Assembly: GCF_009846885.1 (NCBI RefSeq)
Contig: NZ_WUWM01000046.1
Span: 1-42,651, forward strand
DNA: 42,651 nucleotides
Direction of reading: 5' to 3'
Source of the DNA: Paenibacillus puerhi
Lineage (GTDB): Bacteria > Bacillota > Bacilli > Paenibacillales > NBRC-103111
Part shown: positions 6,301 through 13,291 of the stretch, piece by piece
How the letters are laid out: the number at the start of each line of letters is the position of its first letter
Numbering within the stretch: the stretch's first letter is position 1
Translations under genes and position numbers: made by a program
Notes under the pieces: model-generated
Databases searched by the model: none
The model's input: only the letters and a program-made list of their open reading frames with translations
Told to the model about the DNA's origin: nothing

Positions 6301-9234
6301 CCGGCCAACACGAACGTTCCGCTTGGCGAGATTGGCGACTTCGTCTGGTTTGACAGCGACCGGGACGGCACGCAGAACGAAAGCTATCCGGGCGACAACA
6401 ACCAGAAGTCGGGCATCAATGGCATTACGGTGAATTTGTATCGCCCAGGCGATACGACTCCTTACCGCTCCAGCAAAACGGGCTATGATGTGCAGGGCAA
6501 TCCGGGCTATTATTTGTTCCAGGGACTGGACGCCGGGGAGTACGTAGTGGAGTTTATGCTGCCTGCTCATTATGAGCCGACAATTGCGGAAGCGCTAGGC
6601 CCGGATCCGGGCCATACGCAGAACCGGGATTCGAATAAAGTCATGCAAGGCAGCCCGGTAGGCGGTTACACGCCTTATCGGACCGAGAAGATTCAACTGC
6701 CGGCAGCGGGCAAGAACCGCACCATCGATCTGGGGCTGATCGAAGCCGCAGCGTCTTCGGACTATCCGGGGGCAACTCTGGTGAAGAAGATAGAAAGCGT
6801 GGAGCAGGGGACGGCGACAGCAACGCCATCGCCGGAATATGTGCTGGCGGGCAACAAGGTGCGCTACAGCGTGAGCTTCACGAATACATCTTCCGTCACG
6901 CTGCACAATATCAGGCTGACAGATGAGCTGGATCGTCAGCAAGCGGGGTTCGTGTTCCATAGCCTCGTCTATGAAGGCCAGCAAATACCGCTGAACGGAA
7001 ATTCGCATAACCGCCCGGATGTGATCACGGGTATTGATAATTCGGGATCGTCCCCTTCGCTGACGGTCAAGAGCCTGGACCCGGGCAAGACGCTGAAGCT
7101 CGAAGGGGAATACACAGTAACGGCCTCGGATATCGATCGGACCGATCTGGTGAACCAAGCGATCGTTTATTTCAATGAGTCGCCTGTGCCGCTGAAGGAG
7201 GAGGCGAGCATTCCGACAGCCGCTCTGGACGTCAAGAAAAAGAGCAGCGCCTTGTCCGTCTCTCAAGCGGGAACCTGGATCGACTATGTCGTGACAATCA
7301 CCAATACGGGAAGCCGTGACCTGCATAATCTGGTCATCACGGACTCTAAGGTGACGGGGCTTGCGCCGATTGCTTTGCTAAAGTCAGGCGAGACGCGGGA
7401 GCTTACCTACACGTATCAAGTCTCGGCTGCCGACCTTGGCGGCTCCAAGCTGACGAATACGGTCGTAGTAAAGCCCGATGAGACGCCTACGGGCACGGAT
7501 ACCCATGAAGTGCCGGTTATTACGTCGCCCCGTGGTTCCATTGGCGACTATGTGTGGCTGGACCGCGATGAGGATGGCGTGCAATCGCCTGAAGAGACCG
7601 GGATCAACGGCTTGACGGTGAAGCTGTACGCTTCGCCAGGCGGAACGCCGCTAGCTCAGACCGTTACGAGAGACAAGGATGGCAAGCCCGGCTATTATTT
7701 GTTCCAGGGATTGCCGGCCGGTGATTATTACATTCAATTTGTCATTCCGGCCGATTACGGCGTCACGCTGGCGAACGTATCAGGCGAAGCGACCGATTCG
7801 AATAAGACGGATGCAGCGGGCTTCACGGAGAAAATCACGATTGGGACAGGCAACTGGAACGATCTGACGATTGATCTCGGGCTCGTGCCTCGCGGTGAAA
7901 TCGGCAACTATGTATGGCTGGATCAGAATAGGGACGGCCTTCAGAATGAGGACGCATCCCTCGGAATCAATGGAGTAGAGGTCAGGCTCTACAGCTCTGA
8001 CCGAACGGGAGCCCCTCTCGCCGTCACGATGACTTCGAATGACGCGCAGGGCCGTCCGGGCTACTATCTTTTCGATGATCTGATCGCAGGCGATTACTAC
8101 GTACAGTTCGTTCTTCCTGCCGATTATACGAAGACGCTGGAAGTTCAAGGATCGCAGACCGAGCTGGATTCAAACGCAACGGATGCCCAAGGCTTCACCG
8201 GCCTGATCACGATCGGCGAGACAGCCGGCTGGGTAGATCATACGATCGATCTGGGCTTGATTGCGAAGGGCGCCATCGGCAATTACGTATGGTATGATGC
8301 GAACGGCAACGGAGCGCAGGATGAGGAGCAGACGCTGGGACGCAACGGGGTTACCGTAAGGCTGTACAACGAAGCCAAGCAGATGCTTAAGCAAACGGTA
8401 ACGGCCGACGACAGCAACGGCCGTCCGGGCTACTACTTGTTCGACCAACTGCTGGGCGGGGACTATTATGTCGAATTCGTAATCCCGTCCGGATACATCG
8501 CTACCCGGGAAGCCGCCGATGGCGTTTCTGAGGAGCTCGATTCGAACAGACGGATCGACGGCTACACCGAGCGGATTACCATCGGAGAGTCTAGCGTTTG
8601 GGAGGATCTGACGATCGATCTTGGTCTGGTGTCGGAGCCTGACGAAAGCACTCCGCCCGGACCGGGCAATCCCGGCACTCCGGTAACTCCGGCCAACCCG
8701 GGTACGCCAGTTCATCCCGGAACGCCAGTTAACCCAGGTACACCGGTTACACCCGCGCCTCCGGTACATCCCGGAACGCCGTTAACTCCCGTGACGCCTG
8801 AGCAGCCGGCTAAGCCTGGACTGACGGAGGAGATCGTCACGAGCGTGAATACGCCAACCGGCGGCGCGGTTCAGGTGCCACCGGGCAGCAAGCCGTCTAT
8901 CGGCAAGCAGCCCGAGCACGGCCAGGTGACGCTGGAGGATGACGGCAAGTGGGTTTACACGCCGGAGCCGGGGTACACCGGCAAGGATGGGTTCACGATT
9001 ATCGTGACCGATGAGAATGGCAACGAAGAAGAAATACTCATTGACATTGATGTTGAAAAAACTCCTCTTGATCGGGCTGAAGGCGAAGAAGGGCAGCAGT
9101 CTGAGGCGGTACTGCCGAATGTAGCGGCTTTGCCCAAAACCGGTGAAGAGAGCCACCTGCTTCTGCAGCTGACGGGTCTTGGCTTGTTTATGCTGGGAGC
9201 GGTGTTGAGAAAACGGCGCGCAAGGCGCGCATGA
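3325..9234 (+). CDS. Giant LPXTG-anchored surface protein with DUF11-like and SdrD-type B repeats
   Basis: This 1969-residue cell-wall adhesin starts at ATG 3325 behind GAGAGGAG. Residues 1-38 are a long signal peptide ending MSGYAAA. Residues about 39-1000 are DUF11-like beta-sandwich repeats (for example VSVGDTFTYNLRF and ADYKLVIRNSGNTRLGKISVLDILP). SdrD/Cna-B-like domains start near 1002, 1403, 1523 and 1649, each opening G-x-IG-[DN]-[FY]-VW with an Asp-rich D-x-[DN]-x-[DN]-G loop expected to bind calcium and closing GYYLF...GDYYVQF. Two further DUF11 modules sit near 1150-1400. A Pro/Gly/Thr wall-spanning stretch (about 1772-1830) and an Ig-like module (about 1845-1915) precede the sorting signal LPKTGEE, a hydrophobic segment and an RKRRARRA tail. 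The dedicated sortase follows. Its ligand cannot be read from sequence. Confidence 0.92.
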   Translation: MRLRRKSKPLSRVSFLLMWSLLLQMILQPFAMSGYAAAPTFTFTKSASKATVSVGDTFTYNLRFAVASATAVGVESIKITDVVPAQFVIMENEDSDWDTIQGQTLVREVTNPSLLKAGSSLSFSISVKADHTWVNQPVTTTNIAKVEVTDEDGNTTTAQATAEVVIQADPDAPPTNPGGGNGGGTVIEATYDKWEAYKTQSLSDGTVPITGGLVTYKVGIKRVLAGNTANGTLNVPFFYDNLPAQVPQAWVTWTQGSAQNAYYDPGQHRIVWENISLSQGQKFEADVKITYPDDFGYVHPTASPLTLTNTVTMDTYSVDGGQGSMPKVSDSVGTLLGQPVSGDPGLTKDKKFAYRSPGQKQQFTIGGVDNKRTSANPKVNSPLYDVVITDPLPPQMNYESIQMPSLAWSKFLYETNNSGTWIEYTGNATVGGTIKIGQSGSGMSPAKDIILTAGEYVTKLQWKYDSLAVGKSIDGIVVAGTVLAVPHGGGAALQHGDTVTNSVYLDYQALTEASAGVWSKTAQPRKTESASFLINDEKPWLIAGKSVSGSYRPLDIVPFVLTVNNDVKATGPYVNPVLYDLLPERFNYYVSANQTLAQSFELVNAPTGTSRPNVEIVTNNFNGTGRTLVKWSWDAGNPASFAPDTSFQLKYKGEVQAGTPKSSDGPVYRNDFYMTTADPSVQFWHSGDKVHHDPNTFAEWMKHNTPIKDTTLQFDPTPGIDEFFVHASAVVPVKKATVVQSTKWNRGDLAPIKLNELDGTFVGAPALADQPFDTSEQPQYTEFPYYSVTYEGGNADYKLVIRNSGNTRLGKISVLDILPHVGDQAVRTDWGTGSAYESRGSQWRPNLSQVLSSGPRSYSYTTTETGAQTVTFNLETYYSKSIDQERVVRFDVVDNGSAAKPGWVSQRQYNSDDLSDIRSLYFEITNINGGAGLAAGEYIVLDWKMDAPVGAPTDAIAWNSFAIQATEAGATGNDEGSKMLPTAPNKVGFIIDPANTNVPLGEIGDFVWFDSDRDGTQNESYPGDNNQKSGINGITVNLYRPGDTTPYRSSKTGYDVQGNPGYYLFQGLDAGEYVVEFMLPAHYEPTIAEALGPDPGHTQNRDSNKVMQGSPVGGYTPYRTEKIQLPAAGKNRTIDLGLIEAAASSDYPGATLVKKIESVEQGTATATPSPEYVLAGNKVRYSVSFTNTSSVTLHNIRLTDELDRQQAGFVFHSLVYEGQQIPLNGNSHNRPDVITGIDNSGSSPSLTVKSLDPGKTLKLEGEYTVTASDIDRTDLVNQAIVYFNESPVPLKEEASIPTAALDVKKKSSALSVSQAGTWIDYVVTITNTGSRDLHNLVITDSKVTGLAPIALLKSGETRELTYTYQVSAADLGGSKLTNTVVVKPDETPTGTDTHEVPVITSPRGSIGDYVWLDRDEDGVQSPEETGINGLTVKLYASPGGTPLAQTVTRDKDGKPGYYLFQGLPAGDYYIQFVIPADYGVTLANVSGEATDSNKTDAAGFTEKITIGTGNWNDLTIDLGLVPRGEIGNYVWLDQNRDGLQNEDASLGINGVEVRLYSSDRTGAPLAVTMTSNDAQGRPGYYLFDDLIAGDYYVQFVLPADYTKTLEVQGSQTELDSNATDAQGFTGLITIGETAGWVDHTIDLGLIAKGAIGNYVWYDANGNGAQDEEQTLGRNGVTVRLYNEAKQMLKQTVTADDSNGRPGYYLFDQLLGGDYYVEFVIPSGYIATREAADGVSEELDSNRRIDGYTERITIGESSVWEDLTIDLGLVSEPDESTPPGPGNPGTPVTPANPGTPVHPGTPVNPGTPVTPAPPVHPGTPLTPVTPEQPAKPGLTEEIVTSVNTPTGGAVQVPPGSKPSIGKQPEHGQVTLEDDGKWVYTPEPGYTGKDGFTIIVTDENGNEEEILIDIDVEKTPLDRAEGEEGQQSEAVLPNVAALPKTGEESHLLLQLTGLGLFMLGAVLRKRRARRA

Positions 9235-9239
9235 GGAGC

Positions 9240-9266
9240 GGGGCTGCCGGATGAACCGGCCGCCCC
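9240..9266 (+). other. Intercistronic stem-loop between adhesin and sortase genes
   Basis: GGGGC and GCCGG (9240-9250) pair with CCGGC and GCCCC (9256-9266) around an ATGAA loop, with one mismatch. No T-tract follows, so it is unlikely to be a full terminator. It may protect or partly attenuate the adhesin mRNA so that less sortase than substrate is made. Confidence 0.4.
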
Positions 9267-9305
9267 CGATTGCTCCGGGCATCACACAGGCAGGAGAGGT
9301 TAGGT

Positions 9306-9989
9306 ATGAGAATCTGGAGCTATCTATTGATGACGGCGGGAGTTTGCTTGATTCTGCTGCCCAAGGCGATGGAATGGCAGGCGGACTATCTGGAGAGCAG
9401 TCTGCTCGCTTCAACCGAACAAAGCTTCGCGACCGCCGAAGCGGCAGCCGATAGGCGGATGGAGGCGGAAAATGAGCGCTTATCCAGCTTGCTCAGCTCC
9501 GGAGGAGAAGATGACGAGCCAGAGCCCTTGGGACCTGCAGAGCAGCACAATCAGGCAGAGGCTTCCTCGGGGCCGCCGGCCGGGAGCGTCCCTGACGAAC
9601 CGGCAATCGCCGTGCTGTCGATCGAGAAGCTCGCCCTCCGGCTCCCGGTTCTGGAGGGGGCGACTGAAAAGAATATGAGATTCGCTGCAGCCCATATGAC
9701 CGAAACCTCTCCGCTTGGCGAGACCGGTAATGCCGCTATCGCGGCCCATCGGGTCAAAACAAAGGGGCGGCTGTTTAATCGTCTGAATGAGCTGGAGGCA
9801 GGCGATACCATCGTAGTGGAACTACAGGAGCGGAAGGCGACCTATACTGTCTTCCGCACGCTGCGGGTGGAGCCCACGGACATTTCCGTTTTGAAGCGCA
9901 GCGACAAGGAGCGGATTCTCACTTTAATCACATGCGATCCGATTGTGAATCCGACCCATCGGCTCATCGTACAGGCTAAGCAGGATTAA
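9306..9989 (+). CDS. Class D sortase
   Basis: This membrane-anchored transpeptidase of 227 residues should attach the preceding LPKTG protein to the cell wall. The start is ATG 9306 with CAGGAGAGG upstream; an ATG at 9270 in frame lacks this. Residues 1-20 form an N-terminal membrane anchor, followed by a charged, probably coiled linker (about 21-95), then the sortase barrel. The catalytic residues are visible: His148 in GNAAIAAHR, Cys210 in LITCDP and Arg219 in THRLIV. The pattern F-N-R-L-N-E-L-E-x-GD and V-E-P-T-D-I-S-V-L fits class D enzymes of spore-forming bacilli. Spacing of 71 bases from its substrate gene suggests one operon. Confidence 0.9.
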   Translation: MRIWSYLLMTAGVCLILLPKAMEWQADYLESSLLASTEQSFATAEAAADRRMEAENERLSSLLSSGGEDDEPEPLGPAEQHNQAEASSGPPAGSVPDEPAIAVLSIEKLALRLPVLEGATEKNMRFAAAHMTETSPLGETGNAAIAAHRVKTKGRLFNRLNELEAGDTIVVELQERKATYTVFRTLRVEPTDISVLKRSDKERILTLITCDPIVNPTHRLIVQAKQD

Positions 9990-10018
9990 CTCCCCCGTAC
10001 AATCTAGGCGGGTACTGA

Positions 10019-10120
10019 GCAATACACGATAAACGGCAAACTTATCGAAAGATAAGGACGCAAAGCTAAAGGGCCTACCCTCCATCCCGGAGCACGGCAA
10101 CCAGATACCGAATGGATTGC
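10019..10120 (+). ncRNA. c-di-GMP-I (GEMM) riboswitch, first of a tandem pair
   Basis: The core signature is complete: AAACGGCAAAC, a GAAA tetraloop between complementary TTATC and GATAA arms, GGACGCAAAGC, GGGCCTACC and GGCAACCAGATACCGAA. By comparison with the Vc2 aptamer the ligand-contacting bases are G20 at 10036, A47 at 10063 and C92 at 10108, all canonical. P1 can be drawn as GCAAT (10019-10023) with ATTGC (10116-10120). The same ATTGC also forms the 3' arm of a terminator hairpin, so ligand binding should favour read-through. The ligand assignment is by family, not measured. Confidence 0.88.
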
Positions 10121-10128
10121 TTTTTTTG
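10097..10128 (+). terminator. Riboswitch-controlled terminator
   Basis: GCAACCA (10097-10103) can pair with TGG-A-TTGC (10113-10120, one bulged A), followed by T7 (10121-10127). Its 5' arm lies inside the aptamer and its 3' arm is the P1 strand of the first riboswitch. Folding of the aptamer and the terminator are therefore mutually exclusive, which predicts an ON switch. Confidence 0.6.
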
Positions 10129-10142
10129 TTTGTTCCAAGAAC

Positions 10143-10240
10143 TTATCACCGACAAACGGCAAACCTGTTCGAAAGTCAGGGGCGCAAAGCTAAAGGGCCT
10201 ACCCTTCATTAGAAGTATGGCAGCCAGCTATCGAAGGGAG
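10143..10240 (+). ncRNA. c-di-GMP-I (GEMM) riboswitch, second of a tandem pair, variant at the C92 position
   Basis: A second GEMM core follows the first after about 20 bases: ACAAACGGCAAACC, a GAAA loop, GGGGCGCAAAGC, GGGCCTACC and GGCAGCCAGCTATCGAA. G20 (10159) and A47 (10187) are canonical. The base matching C92, which pairs Watson-Crick with one ligand guanine, is U (10231) instead of C. The junction also reads GGCGC rather than GACGC. The aptamer runs straight into the GGGAG ribosome binding site (10236-10240) of the transglutaminase-like gene, so this copy probably acts on translation. No T-tract follows it. Confidence 0.82.
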
Positions 10241-10249
10241 TTTGTATGT

Positions 10250-11047
10250 ATGCGCAGATGGATGAGTATAAGCTTGGCCGCATGTTTGATGATGGTCTGC
10301 TTGCCGGACGCCGCTTGGGGGGCCAAGGGGGAATCCGCCTCATGGCTGGATGCCGGGAAGCTGGAGAAAGGATTGTTCGGCATCGTCTACGAGGCGGCCA
10401 CGGCAACGAGGACGAAGCTGATGGTCAGCAAGGACGGGGTCAACTACACGTATGATTTAGCCGCCAGAGGGAAAGAGGAGTTTTTCCCGCTGCAGCTCGA
10501 TAATGGGGAATACAAAATTTCCATTCTTCAGCAAGTAACGGGAACCAAATACAAATTGGTACACAGCGAGACGCTGGAGCTCGAATTGGAGGATAACTCG
10601 GATGTCTATTTGCATTCGATCCAGAATGTGAATTGGACCGAAGCGGAGACGGTTAAGGACATGGCTCTGGAGCTGACGAATGGCAAAGAAACGGAACGCG
10701 AGAAGGCCGAAGCCATCTATGCGTATATCGTGGACCATATCGCATACGACGACGAGCTGGCGACCAACGTACAAAACGGCTATATCCCTGATCTTGGGCA
10801 GGTGCTTGCCTATAAAAAAGGCATCTGCTACGACTATGCTTCCTTGTTCGCAGCCATGAACAGAAGCATAGGCATTCCGGCCAAGCTGCTCATAGGAGAG
10901 TCGAAGAATGTCAAGAAATACCACGCATGGAATGAGATTTTGATAGATGGAGAATGGCTGACTATCGATACGACTGTCGATGCGAGCACAGGCAACCGGA
11001 ACTTTGAGAAAAACGCGGGCGACTATATAGCTTCCAAGGTTTATTAA
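10250..11047 (+). CDS. Secreted transglutaminase-like (cysteine protease fold) protein under riboswitch control
   Basis: This 265-residue exported protein starts at ATG 10250, ten bases after the GGGAG ribosome binding site. A longer in-frame start at 10112 would lie inside the riboswitch and is rejected. Residues 1-25 are a signal peptide (LAACLMMVCLPDAAWG-A). The C-terminal half is a transglutaminase-core domain: Cys193 in KKGICYDYASLFAAM, His225 in YHAWNEI and Asp240 in WLTIDTT form the triad. An Ig-like N-terminal part (about 30-130) precedes it. The likely activity is a protein or peptide crosslink or cleavage at the cell surface, but members of this superfamily vary widely. Its position behind tandem c-di-GMP riboswitches and next to an LPXTG adhesin and sortase suggests a role in surface attachment or matrix. 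Confidence 0.85.
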   Translation: MRRWMSISLAACLMMVCLPDAAWGAKGESASWLDAGKLEKGLFGIVYEAATATRTKLMVSKDGVNYTYDLAARGKEEFFPLQLDNGEYKISILQQVTGTKYKLVHSETLELELEDNSDVYLHSIQNVNWTEAETVKDMALELTNGKETEREKAEAIYAYIVDHIAYDDELATNVQNGYIPDLGQVLAYKKGICYDYASLFAAMNRSIGIPAKLLIGESKNVKKYHAWNEILIDGEWLTIDTTVDASTGNRNFEKNAGDYIASKVY

Positions 11048-11059
11048 CACTCCTTATTG

Positions 11060-11340
11060 AGGTTGTCGATTCATTGTGAGTAACTAAGTTGAAACGTTCT
11101 GCTTTCGCTAACGGACCTCAGCGTCTCTATTTGCAGTATTTTCGCGATATTGAAAATCTAACGGACTCAGATGACGCTATTTGGTGCATTTGCGCCCATT
11201 CTATGCGGTTTTGACGTAAGTAAGGTCGTCTGTGTCCGTTACAATTTGAACAGGCCCCATTTTTGTGAAATAGCGACTGTGGTGTCCGTTACGATCAGCC
11301 TTTACTTAACTGCGCTGCCGTCCACAATGAATCGACAGCC
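11060..11340. mobile_element. MITE-like element with terminal inverted repeats and 9-bp flanking direct repeats
   Basis: GGTTGTCGATTCATTGTG (11061-11078) and CACAATGAATCGACAGCC (11323-11340) are reverse complements with one mismatch in 18. They are flanked by an identical direct repeat, TCCTTATTG, at 11051-11059 and 11341-11349, as left by target duplication. The 281-bp interior codes for nothing recognisable but has its own symmetry: TAACGGAC...CGCTATTT (from 11160) recurs inverted as AAATAGCG...GTCCGTTA (to 11291), and a third AACGGAC lies at 11109. It sits between the transglutaminase gene and its likely terminator. Confidence 0.7.
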
Positions 11341-11454
11341 TCCTTATTGTTCGTTAAAACGAATAACTGGCGTGGACAACCGGCAATAAGCCGGAAAGTT
11401 TCTGCTAGGTCCTTTTGATATGGACTTTTCGCGAATAGTAACCACCTAGACAAG

Positions 11455-11481
11455 GGCAGCCGGTCATTCCAGCTGCTTTTT
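11455..11481 (+). terminator. Probable terminator of the transglutaminase transcript
   Basis: GCAGC-c-GG (11456-11463) pairs with CC-a-GCTGC (11469-11476), followed by TTTTT (11477-11481). It lies 400 bases past the transglutaminase stop codon; removing the MITE would bring it to about 120 bases. Confidence 0.55.
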
Positions 11482-11520
11482 CTACGTGAAGAGCAGGTTA
11501 GTTGTGGGTGCCTGCCACAA

Positions 11521-11718
11521 AAAGGTTACGATGTCGAATTGTTCATAGGGATTGAAGCCGGACAAAAATATTTGGCTTCAAAGGGGATAAAAGCAAAGGA
11601 TGAGTGGGGGGAGACCATTATCTTCCAAATCATTGAAAAAGAAATATTGAATAAAACCGATGGGGATTTTGTTGGGGCTATGTGGGATTTACCTTTTGCC
11701 AAGTATGAACTTGATTAG
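11521..11718 (+). pseudogene. C-terminal remnant of an unidentified protein
   Basis: A 65-codon open frame without a start codon or ribosome binding site reads KGYDVELFIGIEAGQKYLAS and continues to LPFAKYELD before TAG at 11716. The composition is protein-like (amphipathic helices, Trp, Asp/Glu-rich), and the frame is bounded upstream by terminator sequence. I do not recognise the family. It may be the tail of a gene removed when the MITE or the MerR deletion arose. Apart from this, the MITE and the terminator, 11048-11805 holds nothing I can name. Confidence 0.35.
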
Positions 11719-11805
11719 TCTTTATTGCGGCTTGGGCTTAAAGCAAAAGAAACTGGTGGCCCTCAAAAGGAACACACAAGCTTTTTTGCGTCAACGGGTT
11801 GTGCC

Positions 11806-12501
11806 TTATTGATTCGTTGCCGCGAAAGACTCTGCCGCTGCTGATACATAATAAGCCAACCCGCTTTGCTGATTTTCGAGCATCTCAAGATGAAAGTCAT
11901 CATTTAGAAAAAAACGAGTCTGTACAGTAAAATCTTGAGCTGATGTTTGATGCCCGTGTTTATTCAAAAACTCAAGATGGCATCGAATCAAATTTCCTAC
12001 TTTCTCATCGTTATGCTTTATGCCTTCTCTCAAAGACGCCGCCATTTGATTCATGAAGGCTAGAGCTTCTTCCGCTTGTTCATTTAATTTCTGAACATCC
12101 GCCGGGGCAGCCTCGAGAGGCTCCATCCCATAAGCTTCGTTTAAATAGTGATTTTGCTCGGTCAGCGCTTTGTTCCACTCTTCCGCGTTTTCAAAACCCC
12201 TGAACATTTCTTTACTATCCATGGTTTTCCCTCCTCGTACACACTCAATGGATTTACGTAAGGTTTGAGCGATGGCATCCAGTCTATGCTTGCGGCTAAA
12301 TATCAATTTCTCCTGATGTGAAAGGATGGATAGCCGGTCCGGATTATGCTCCAGCATTTCCTTAATTTGATCTAAGGAGAAATCCAATTCTCTGAAAAAT
12401 AAAATCTCTTGCAAACGTTCCAACTCTTTCGTTCCATACAATCGGTATCCGGCTTCGCTTACCTCGGAGGAATCGCAACTTTTGCTCTCGCGGTAGCGAA
12501 G
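11806..12501 (-). pseudogene. N-terminally damaged MerR-family regulator with TipAS-type ligand domain
   Basis: The open frame contains VSEAGYRLYGTKELERLQEILFFRELDFSLDQIKEML, the second half of a MerR DNA-binding domain, a coiled-coil helix, then a TipAS-like antibiotic-binding domain (about residues 85-205: MFRGFENAEEWNKAL, HLEFLNKHG, FFLNDDFHLEML). The recognition helix-turn-helix that should come first is absent. The frame stays open to about 12500 with only a vague LRY match, and there is no ribosome binding site near the TTG at 12439-12441. TipAS proteins of this type are about 250 residues. It is probably inactive as a DNA-binding regulator, though the ligand-binding part could still be made, as happens with TipAS itself. 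Confidence 0.6.
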
Positions 12502-12568
12502 AAGGAAACCATCCCTATTACCGGGAATATATCACTTAAGACTTTCGCGTCACAAGAAGGAGACAGAA

Positions 12569-13177
12569 ATGAGAAGGTTATTTATAGTAGGGGACAGTAT
12601 TTCGATCCAGTATGGACCCTATTTGAAAAAGATGGTCGAACATCGATTCCACTATGATCGAAAGCGTGGAGAGAAGGAAGCTCTGGAGGATTTGGACAAC
12701 CCCGTCGGTGCCAACGGAGGGGATAGCAGCATGGTTCTCGAATATTTGAAAAGAGAGCGGGACCAAGGGGTGCGCTATGACCTGCTGCTGGTCAATTGCG
12801 GGCTGCATGATATCAAGACCGAGCCGGTCACCGGCGAGAAGCAAGTACCGCAGACCCAGTACCGGGTTAACCTTGAACAGATCGTTCACATCGCCCAAGA
12901 CATGGCGCAAGCCCTGATCTGGATTCGTACAACCGATGCTGTGGAGGACCTACATAATTCCAGGATGGCCTCGTTTCATCGTTACCATGAAGATGTTGTG
13001 GCCTACAATGCGATAGCGGATGAGATAATGACTCATCATGAGGTTCCTAGGCTTGATCTGTATTCGTTCACCCGGGCCTTCGGCACAACCGCTTATCGTG
13101 ACCATGTGCATTTTACAGAGGAAGTATGCCGCCTGCAAGCCGCTTTCCTAGCCGGATGCTTGGAACGCTATAGCTGA
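12569..13177 (+). CDS. SGNH/GDSL hydrolase (carbohydrate esterase-like)
   Basis: This cytoplasmic esterase of 202 residues starts at ATG 12569 behind AAGAAGGAGA. SGNH blocks are visible: nucleophile Ser10 in FIVGDSIS, a Gly-Gly-Asp segment (GANGGDSS, 48-54) as block II, VNCGLHD (75-81) in the place of the block III GxND motif, and Asp178/His181 in DHVHF. The block III Asn is displaced (NCGLHD rather than GxND), which is common in this subgroup. It has no signal peptide. It lies 114 bases before another SGNH esterase on the same strand, suggesting joint deacetylation of oligosaccharides taken up by the cell. The substrate is unknown. Confidence 0.8.
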   Translation: MRRLFIVGDSISIQYGPYLKKMVEHRFHYDRKRGEKEALEDLDNPVGANGGDSSMVLEYLKRERDQGVRYDLLLVNCGLHDIKTEPVTGEKQVPQTQYRVNLEQIVHIAQDMAQALIWIRTTDAVEDLHNSRMASFHRYHEDVVAYNAIADEIMTHHEVPRLDLYSFTRAFGTTAYRDHVHFTEEVCRLQAAFLAGCLERYS

Positions 13178-13291
13178 AAGAGATAGTCAAGTTATTGTTG
13201 CCGAAGCCCTGATGAAGTACGATTAGAGGGATCGGCTCCGCTACAGGAGAACCGGATTGTTTGTGATTATAATAGGGATGGTGACTTAGAT

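Noticed and set aside
5623..6570. A 315-codon minus-strand open frame, and several others, inside the giant adhesin gene
   Set aside because: They are shadows of the repeat-rich coding strand. They lack ribosome binding sites and have Arg/Ala/Ile-heavy nonsense composition.
10019..10240. The paired leader elements considered as cobalamin or other riboswitches
   Set aside because: The GGCAAAC, GAAA tetraloop, GCAAAGC and GGGCCTA elements in this order are specific to the c-di-GMP-I class. No B12 box is present.
10112..11047. The longer 311-codon version of the transglutaminase gene
   Set aside because: The extra 46 codons lie in the second riboswitch and its flank. The ATG at 10250 has a ribosome binding site and starts a proper signal peptide.
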